DNA from: Caulobacteraceae bacterium
GTDB taxonomy: Bacteria; Pseudomonadota; Alphaproteobacteria; Caulobacterales; Caulobacteraceae
NCBI GenBank assembly: GCA_947479185.1
Contig: CANJYY010000114.1
Coordinates: 1 to 7,589, forward strand
Direction: 5' to 3'
Length of the DNA stretch: 7,589 nt
Below, piece after piece: positions 1-4,309 of the stretch. Under the pieces are notes generated by a model. The model saw only the letters and a list, made by a program, of their open reading frames with translations, did not search any database and was not told the origin of the DNA. The stretch's first letter is position 1, and each line of letters opens with the position of its first letter. The position numbers and the translations under genes are program-made.

Positions 1-542
1 TAGATGAAGGTCGCCGGCATGATCCCGATCACGGTCGCGAGCGCGTAGGCCGGCAGTGGCGCATTGGCCAGCGCCGAGGCCACATTGACCAGCCAGAAGG
101 GCGCCAGCGGGATCAGCCGCAGCGTCAGGATATAGCCGAACGCGCCCTCCCGGACGCCGTCCATGACGGCCTTGAGCCGTCCGCCGGACGCCTCGGCCCG
201 CTCGCGCAGGGACGCGCCGAGCGAGGTCCGGACGATGGCGAACACCAGGATGGCGCCGATGGTCGCGCCGACCACCGTGGCCGAACCGCCCACCCAGGTC
301 CCGAACAGGAAGCCGCCGGCCAGGGTCAGGAAGAGGGCGCCGGGGATGCTGACCGCCGTAGCGGCCGCATAGACCCCGATGAACACCAGCAGGCTCAGCG
401 CCAGATTGCTGGACACAAAGCCCCGCAGCACGGCCTCGTTCGCCTTGAGGGCGTCGAGGCTGAGATAGCGCCCCGCGCCGCTGGCAAACACCGCAATGAC
501 CGCCGCCACCAGCAGCAGGAGCGGTCCATATCGTTTGAGCAT
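1..542 (-). CDS. TVP38/TMEM64 (VTT/DedA-like) membrane protein, C-terminus cut by window edge
   Basis: Integral membrane protein of the TVP38/TMEM64 family, a branch of the DedA/VTT superfamily whose members are linked to lipid scrambling or transport and envelope homeostasis. Reading the minus strand from the ATG at 542 gives 180 residues with no stop before the edge. It begins MLKRYGPLLLLVAAV, so residues about 7-20 form the first hydrophobic segment. Residues 47-65 are hydrophobic, followed by the family's SIPGALFLTLAGGFLFG stretch (65-81), a glycine-rich helix (84-104) and the R105 region. The VTT core follows, with RLIPLAPFWLVNVASAL at 142-158 and a hydrophobic segment ending IGIMPATF (172-179). 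The start is supported by GGGGGA (551-556, minus strand) 8 nt upstream of the ATG. The order of motifs fits the family; only the last membrane segment and tail should be missing. It is divergent from the radical SAM operon. The exact substrate cannot be read from the sequence. Confidence 0.9.
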   Translation of the reverse strand, partial: MLKRYGPLLLLVAAVIAVFASGAGRYLSLDALKANEAVLRGFVSSNLALSLLVFIGVYAAATAVSIPGALFLTLAGGFLFGTWVGGSATVVGATIGAILVFAIVRTSLGASLRERAEASGGRLKAVMDGVREGAFGYILTLRLIPLAPFWLVNVASALANAPLPAYALATVIGIMPATFI

Positions 543-685
543 GCGTGTCGTCCCCCAGGCCGGACCAGGCCGGCCGACGCCCTATCTGCGCTGGAAACTG
601 GTCGCGCGTCACCTACGTCGATATCTTGGCGGCTTCGGGGTGGTCATGTCACGCTCCGACACACACGACAGGCGGGGCGGCGAAC
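543..685. promoter_or_regulatory. divergent intergenic region between TVP38 and the radical SAM operon
   Basis: About 143 bases separate the two divergent starts, so promoters for both directions should lie here. I could not identify a convincing -35/-10 pair on either strand. Two small structures are visible. One is a tandem repeat of CCAGGCCGG (555-563 and 565-573), just upstream of the TVP38 ribosome-binding site. The other is a loose inverted pair TGTC...GACA at 647-661. Neither is strong enough to call an operator. The radical SAM reading frame stays open through this region back to a GTG at 545. A gene starting there would leave almost no room for promoters. Confidence 0.45.
551..556 (-). 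promoter_or_regulatory. Shine-Dalgarno-like site for the TVP38 gene
   Basis: On the minus strand the leader reads TGGGGGACGACACGC and then ATG. The GGGGGA lies 8 nt before the start at 542, a normal distance, and supports this ATG as the start. Confidence 0.5.
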
Positions 686-1696
686 TTGGATCAGCGAACA
701 GACGAGCGCCTGACTGACGGCCTCGGCCCGGCGCCGTTGTCGCCGTTCGTGTCGCCGTCGGCGCCGCGGATGGATCCGCTGAAGTTCCGCGACCCGCTGG
801 TCACGCTCGATGGATCGCGCCGCGCCTCGGTGGCGCTGACCGGGCTGGACACCCTGTGGTTCAACACCGGCACCCTGTGCAACATCGCCTGCCTGTCCTG
901 CTACATCGAGAGCTCGCCGCGCAACGACGCCCTTGTCTATCTGTCGGCTCTTGAGGTCGCAGACTATCTCGCCGAGGTCGAGACGACCGGCCTGAAGACC
1001 CGCGAAATCGGCTTCACCGGCGGCGAGCCGTTCATGAACGCCGAGATCATGGCCATGCTCGAGGCGGCCCTGGCGTCCGGCCGGGAGACCCTGGTCCTGA
1101 CCAACGCGATGCGCCCGATGCGGCGCTTTGAACGGCAACTGGTCGCCTTGCGCGAGCGGTTCGGCGCGGCGCTTACGCTCCGCGTCAGCCTGGACCACTA
1201 CAGCCGCGAGGTTCACGAAGCCGAACGGGGCGCCGATACCTGGGCGCCCGCGATCGCCGGTCTGGTCTGGCTGGCCGAAAACGGATTCTCGCTGGCCATC
1301 GCTGGGCGGCGGCTTGGCGACGAGTCCGAGGAGACGGCCCGCGCCGGCTACGTGGCGCTGCTGGACGGGCTCGGCATCACTCTCGACGTCAGCGACCCGT
1401 CGCGGCTGGTTCTGTTCCCCGAGATGGATGTCACCCGTGATGCGCCAGAGATCACCGAGGCCTGCTGGGGCATCCTGAGCGTCGCCCCGGACTCGATGAT
1501 GTGCGCCTCGAGCCGGATGGTGGTGAAGCGCAAGGGCGCCGCACGGCCGGCGGTCGTGGCCTGCACCCTGACGCCCTACGATCCCCAGTTCGAACTGGGG
1601 CCCACCCTGGCCGACGCCATGGGCAGCGTGCAGCTCAATCATCCGCATTGTGCGCGGTTCTGCGTCCTGGGCGGCGCCAGTTGCAGCGGGCGATGA
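686..1696 (+). CDS. radical SAM enzyme with cysteine-rich C-terminus, associated with arsenosugar-type transferases
   Basis: Radical S-adenosylmethionine enzyme, presumably cytoplasmic, that would cleave SAM at a [4Fe-4S] cluster to start radical chemistry on an unknown small molecule. From the TTG at 686 it is 336 residues. The cluster motif CNIACLSCY has C65, C69 and C72 (CxxxCxxC). The SAM-binding GFTGGEP motif lies at 109-115, with E114. The C-terminal third has six more cysteines (260, 273, 293, 322, 326, 333), the last three in HCARFCVLGGASC, so an additional metal or Fe-S site is plausible. Start choice: the ATG at 770 (residue 29) lacks a ribosome-binding site, and the codons between 701 and 770 are almost all G/C-ending, so coding very likely begins upstream; TTG686 is the best in-frame candidate. 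The stop overlaps the next gene (ATGA). The family is certain. The assignment to arsenosugar synthesis rests only on its neighbours, and the sequence differs from ArsS as I remember it. Confidence 0.88.
   Translation: MDQRTDERLTDGLGPAPLSPFVSPSAPRMDPLKFRDPLVTLDGSRRASVALTGLDTLWFNTGTLCNIACLSCYIESSPRNDALVYLSALEVADYLAEVETTGLKTREIGFTGGEPFMNAEIMAMLEAALASGRETLVLTNAMRPMRRFERQLVALRERFGAALTLRVSLDHYSREVHEAERGADTWAPAIAGLVWLAENGFSLAIAGRRLGDESEETARAGYVALLDGLGITLDVSDPSRLVLFPEMDVTRDAPEITEACWGILSVAPDSMMCASSRMVVKRKGAARPAVVACTLTPYDPQFELGPTLADAMGSVQLNHPHCARFCVLGGASCSGR
1583..1600. repeat. 18-bp perfect palindrome inside the radical SAM gene
   Basis: CCCCAGTTCGAACTGGGG is self-complementary over all 18 bases (two 9-base arms) and lies in codons for the P-Q-F-E-L-G stretch near residues 300-305. 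It could fold as a hairpin in mRNA or be a binding site. At this GC content a palindrome of this length somewhere in 7.6 kb is uncommon but not remarkable, so function is not implied. Confidence 0.6.
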
Positions 1697-2373
1697 CCGG
1701 CAGGCCGCGTCTTTCCATCATTATCCCGACCCTGAACGCGGCCGGCGATCTGCCGGCGGTTCTGGCTGCCCTGGATCCGGGCGACGAGGTCATCGTGGTG
1801 GACGGCGGATCGACGGACGGCGGCCCAGCGCTGGCCCGGTCGCTCGGCGCCATCGTTCTGGACTCGCCGCCCGGTCGCGGCGGCCAGCTGGCGACCGGCG
1901 CGGAGGCCGCGACCGCCGACTGGTGGCTGTTTCTGCATGCCGACACCGTGCCCGCGCCCGGCTGGCGAGACACGGTCGACCGCCACATCCAGGCGCCGAA
2001 CGGCGCGCGGACGGCAGCCTTCTTCCGGTTCAGGCTGGACCATCCGTCCGTTCAGGCGCGGCGGCTGGAGCGGCTGGTCGCGGCGCGTGTCGCACTTTTC
2101 AGCCTGCCCTACGGCGATCAGGGGCTGCTGATCCATCGGGATCTCTACCGCGCTGTCGGCGGCTACCGCCGTCTGCCGCTGATGGAGGATGTCGATCTGG
2201 TGTGGCGGCTCGGCCGGTCTCGCCTGACCCAGCTGGACATCGCGGCGACCACCTCGGCGCGCCGCTGGCGTCAGGGCGGCTGGCTCAGACGCAGCGCCCT
2301 CAACCTGCTCTGCCTGGCCCTCTTCAGACTCGGGACGCCCACCCCGTTGATCGCGCGCCTCTATGGACGCTGA
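1693..2373 (+). CDS. family-2 glycosyltransferase, TIGR04283 type (rSAM-associated transferase 2)
   Basis: Glycosyltransferase with a GT-A fold, 226 residues, of the subgroup named 'RSAM/selenodomain-associated transferase 2', often annotated as an arsenosugar-biosynthesis glycosyltransferase. The N-terminus LSIIIPTLNA (7-16) is the classic GT2 opening. VVDGGSTDG (35-43) carries the nucleotide-binding aspartates. GRGGQLATGA (61-70) matches the subgroup's GR..Q...GA motif. LFLHADT (79-85) is the metal-binding DxD-like element. GDQG (141-144), the acceptor-side LMEDVDL (163-169, with E165/D166) and TSARRW (187-192) complete the subgroup signature. There are no obvious membrane-spanning segments, so a soluble or peripheral enzyme is expected. 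Its ATG overlaps the radical SAM stop as ATGA, and its own end overlaps the next gene by 11 bases, so all three are probably translated together. Sugar donor and acceptor are unknown. Subgroup identity is firm; the link to arsenic is only by association. Confidence 0.92.
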   Translation: MTGRPRLSIIIPTLNAAGDLPAVLAALDPGDEVIVVDGGSTDGGPALARSLGAIVLDSPPGRGGQLATGAEAATADWWLFLHADTVPAPGWRDTVDRHIQAPNGARTAAFFRFRLDHPSVQARRLERLVAARVALFSLPYGDQGLLIHRDLYRAVGGYRRLPLMEDVDLVWRLGRSRLTQLDIAATTSARRWRQGGWLRRSALNLLCLALFRLGTPTPLIARLYGR

Positions 2374-2983
2374 TCGCCGCCATCTGGTGATCTTCGCCCG
2401 GACCCCGGCGTTCGGCATTGGCAAGCGCCGGCTGGCGGCCGGAATCGGCGAACTGGCAACCCTGCGGTTCCAGCGATTCATGCTCGCCGACCTGCGCCGC
2501 CGGCTGGGCCGGGATCGCCGGTGGCGCACATGGCTGGCCCTGACCCCCGACCGGGACGGTCGCGGACGCCCCGATAGCCTGCCTCAGGGTGGCGGTGACC
2601 TGGGACAGCGCCTTCGACGGCTGCTCGCGGCGCTGCCGCCGGGCCCGGTCGTGGTCATCGGATCGGACACCCCCGGCGTTACCCCTGCCGACATCGCGTC
2701 CGCCTTTCAGGCGCTGGGCGCCGCCGACGCCGTTGTTGGTCCGGCGCGCGACGGCGGCTACTGGCTGATCGGCCTCAGGCGGATGCCGCGGCGCCTGGAT
2801 CCGTTCGATGGAGTCCGCTGGTCGACCGCTCATGCCCTCGCCGACACCCTGTCCAACTTGAAGGGGCGACCCGTCGCCCGGTTGCGGACACTGGAGGACA
2901 TTGACGACCACCAGAGTTTCAAACGTAGCCAGGTTTGCCGCGACCTCCGGGATGATCGAGAGATCCGACCCCAACGGGGGTGA
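2363..2983 (+). CDS. DUF2064 / TIGR04282-type transferase (rSAM-associated transferase 1)
   Basis: A 206-residue protein with the nucleotide-sugar-transferase-like fold of DUF2064 (CofC-related), the subgroup called 'RSAM/selenodomain-associated transferase 1'. The N-terminus LVIFARTPAFGIGKRRL (8-24) is the nucleotide-binding loop. The usual ending here is KTRL, whereas this copy has K21-R-R-L. QGGGDLGQRL (75-84), VVIGSDTPGV (97-106, with D102), ARDGGYWLIGL (128-138) and the FDGVRWST motif that follows are all hallmarks of the family. It starts inside the end of the preceding glycosyltransferase gene (11-base overlap) with no separate ribosome-binding site, so it depends on coupled translation. 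It probably transfers a nucleotidyl or sugar group in the same pathway. The last 20 or so codons use noticeably more A/T-ending codons than the rest, and I do not recognise the tail after about residue 183. The catalytic activity of this family is not well fixed, so the product name should stay general. Confidence 0.9.
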   Translation: MDADRRHLVIFARTPAFGIGKRRLAAGIGELATLRFQRFMLADLRRRLGRDRRWRTWLALTPDRDGRGRPDSLPQGGGDLGQRLRRLLAALPPGPVVVIGSDTPGVTPADIASAFQALGAADAVVGPARDGGYWLIGLRRMPRRLDPFDGVRWSTAHALADTLSNLKGRPVARLRTLEDIDDHQSFKRSQVCRDLRDDREIRPQRG

Positions 2984-3223
2984 CACGAAAAGGTCCTTGA
3001 TGTCAGTTCGATCGGTTGCCCATCTGGCGCCCCAGACAACTGCCTGACCCGGCGCCTGTTGCATCAACGGAGACGTCTCGGCCGGTGACCGCCCTCACCG
3101 CGAGCGAGTCAGGGCAACACGTCTCTTCGCAGGGATGTTCGCGCGAAACCCGGACACACAGTCAGCGGTCCGCCATGGCGCGGGTTGAGGCCGCCCGCCC
3201 CTGATCACGCGTCATGCGGCCGA
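2984..3223. other. convergent intergenic region, no gene seen
   Basis: These 240 bases lie between two genes that point at each other. I find no RNA gene, no recognisable protein and no mobile-element end. Short open frames exist on both strands but have no family motifs, no ribosome-binding sites and unbiased codon use. Visible structure is limited to a 6-bp hairpin (3083-3100), a 10-bp palindrome GAGACGTCTC (3070-3079) and another, TTCGCGCGAA (3138-3147). Base composition is more mixed than in the flanking genes. Transcription from both sides should end here, but no hairpin is followed by a T-run in either direction. Confidence 0.6.
3083..3100. terminator. weak hairpin, possible transcription end
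   Basis: CGGTGA (3083-3088) and TCACCG (3095-3100) are exact complements around a 6-base loop. The position between convergent genes suits a bidirectional terminator, but there is no T-run, so this would not be a classic intrinsic terminator. It may be chance in GC-rich DNA. Confidence 0.2.
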
Positions 3224-4309
3224 TCAAAGGCGCAGCTTCTCGAAGTAGCCGGTCAGCTCCAGGTAGCCCCGGGCGGCGCCGTCCGACACCGCGCCTTCCC
3301 AGTACACCGGGCCGCCGCCGGCGCGGCTGTCCAGTTCCTGGTCGTCAAACAGCGGCTTGAGGGTCAGGGTGCGCTCGCCTTCCGGCAGCCGCACCGTGAT
3401 CGCCTGCTCCACCGGATAGAGCGCCCTGGTGCGGGGTGATCGCCAGCGCCTCAGGGCCCGGAAGGCGACATCGCCGGGGCCGAGCGTGGTCAGCCGGCCA
3501 TCCGCCCGCCGCCAGGATCCGCCGGCCCAGACCGGCTTTCCGGCAGCGTCCCGGACCTGGAAGGCGGTCAGGGCCGCGCCGTCGGGCAGATTGATCCCGG
3601 CCCAGTCCCAGCCGACGGCGGCGGGATCCAGCAGGGTCGAGGACCATTCGCGGTCCAGCCAGGCCCGGCCGGTGACCTTCCGCGCCTTGCCGCCCCGGGT
3701 GACCGTGCCGCTGACCGCCATCTGCGGCAGGCTGTAATAGTAGCTGGCCTGGCCCGCCGCGGGGCCCTTGCGGCTGAAGCCCCCCTGCCCCTGCAACAAA
3801 GGCGGCCGGGTGGGCGCGAAGATCAGGTCCAGAGCGAAGTCCGCGCCGCCCGCCCGGGTTCGCCAGCGGTCGTCGCCGCCCCGGCTGAGGGACCAGTCAT
3901 CGATCACCACCCTCCCGTCTGTCTCCGACGCTTCCGCAAGGCCAAAGCCTGCCCGGGCGACCCGCTGATCGTGCAGCAGCCGGCCAACCGCCGGATCGGC
4001 CAGGGCCGCGTGGGCGAACAGCACCTGGCGCGCGGCGAAGGCGCTGGGGTTGGCCTGGTCGACATCGGGTCGGGTGCGGAAGAAGGTGACCTGGAAGCCC
4101 ACAGGCTTGCCGTCCCCGGTCTGCACCCAGCCGGTCACATACCACCACTCGGTGCGGAAAGCCGGGTGGGCGCCGTGATCGCGGGGAAAGGCGAGAGGCG
4201 CCCCGGCAGTGACCGGCGCATAGACCGGCGCCACGCGCTTGTCGCCGCCGGCCGCGGCGAGCAGGACGGCCGCCAGCAGCAGCCCGGCCGTTCGCACGAT
4301 CCTCCGCAT
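3224..4309 (-). CDS. secreted lipocalin-like / CrtC-like protein, AttH family
   Basis: A 361-residue exported protein of the AttH/carotenoid-1,2-hydratase-like family (CrtC, lipocalin-like; the DUF2006 fold). Members have two lipocalin-type barrels and typically sit next to an FtsX-type ABC transporter, as here. MRRIVRTAGLLLAAVLLAAAGG is an N-terminal signal sequence, with a hydrophobic core at 9-20 and probable cleavage near AAA-GG. Family motifs follow in order: DHGAHPAFRTEWWYVTGW (44-61), FQVTFFR (72-78), FAHAALAD (98-105), SYYYSLPQ (189-196), GRAWLDREWSS (214-224), GWDWAGINLPDG (233-244), FDDQEL (321-326), YWEGAV (336-341) and the terminal ELTGY (351-355). Length and order look complete. 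The ATG shares bases with the permease stop (TGATG), and a strong GGGAGGA lies 6 nt upstream inside the permease gene. A periplasmic role in receiving a lipid-like ligand from the transporter is inference; carotenoid hydration is not implied. No lipobox cysteine is present. Confidence 0.92.
   Translation of the reverse strand: MRRIVRTAGLLLAAVLLAAAGGDKRVAPVYAPVTAGAPLAFPRDHGAHPAFRTEWWYVTGWVQTGDGKPVGFQVTFFRTRPDVDQANPSAFAARQVLFAHAALADPAVGRLLHDQRVARAGFGLAEASETDGRVVIDDWSLSRGGDDRWRTRAGGADFALDLIFAPTRPPLLQGQGGFSRKGPAAGQASYYYSLPQMAVSGTVTRGGKARKVTGRAWLDREWSSTLLDPAAVGWDWAGINLPDGAALTAFQVRDAAGKPVWAGGSWRRADGRLTTLGPGDVAFRALRRWRSPRTRALYPVEQAITVRLPEGERTLTLKPLFDDQELDSRAGGGPVYWEGAVSDGAARGYLELTGYFEKLRL

Noticed and set aside
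163..372. 69-codon plus-strand open frame inside the TVP38 gene
   Set aside because: Antisense to a protein with clear VTT-domain motifs; no independent support.
647..661. TGTC...GACA inverted pair as an operator upstream of the radical SAM gene
   Set aside because: Only four bases per arm; expected by chance and not matched to a regulator I recognise.
1639..2529. Long minus-strand open frame opposite the two transferase genes
   Set aside because: Arginine/proline/glutamine-rich translation with no motifs, opposite two genes with complete family signatures; a typical antisense shadow in high-GC DNA.
2968..2981. ACCCC-AACG-GGGGT hairpin at the end of the DUF2064 gene as terminator
   Set aside because: Only 5 bp of stem, overlapping the stop codon, and no T-run after it.
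3016..3204. 62-codon plus-strand open frame in the convergent gap
   Set aside because: No ribosome-binding site, no motif and no codon bias; probably chance.
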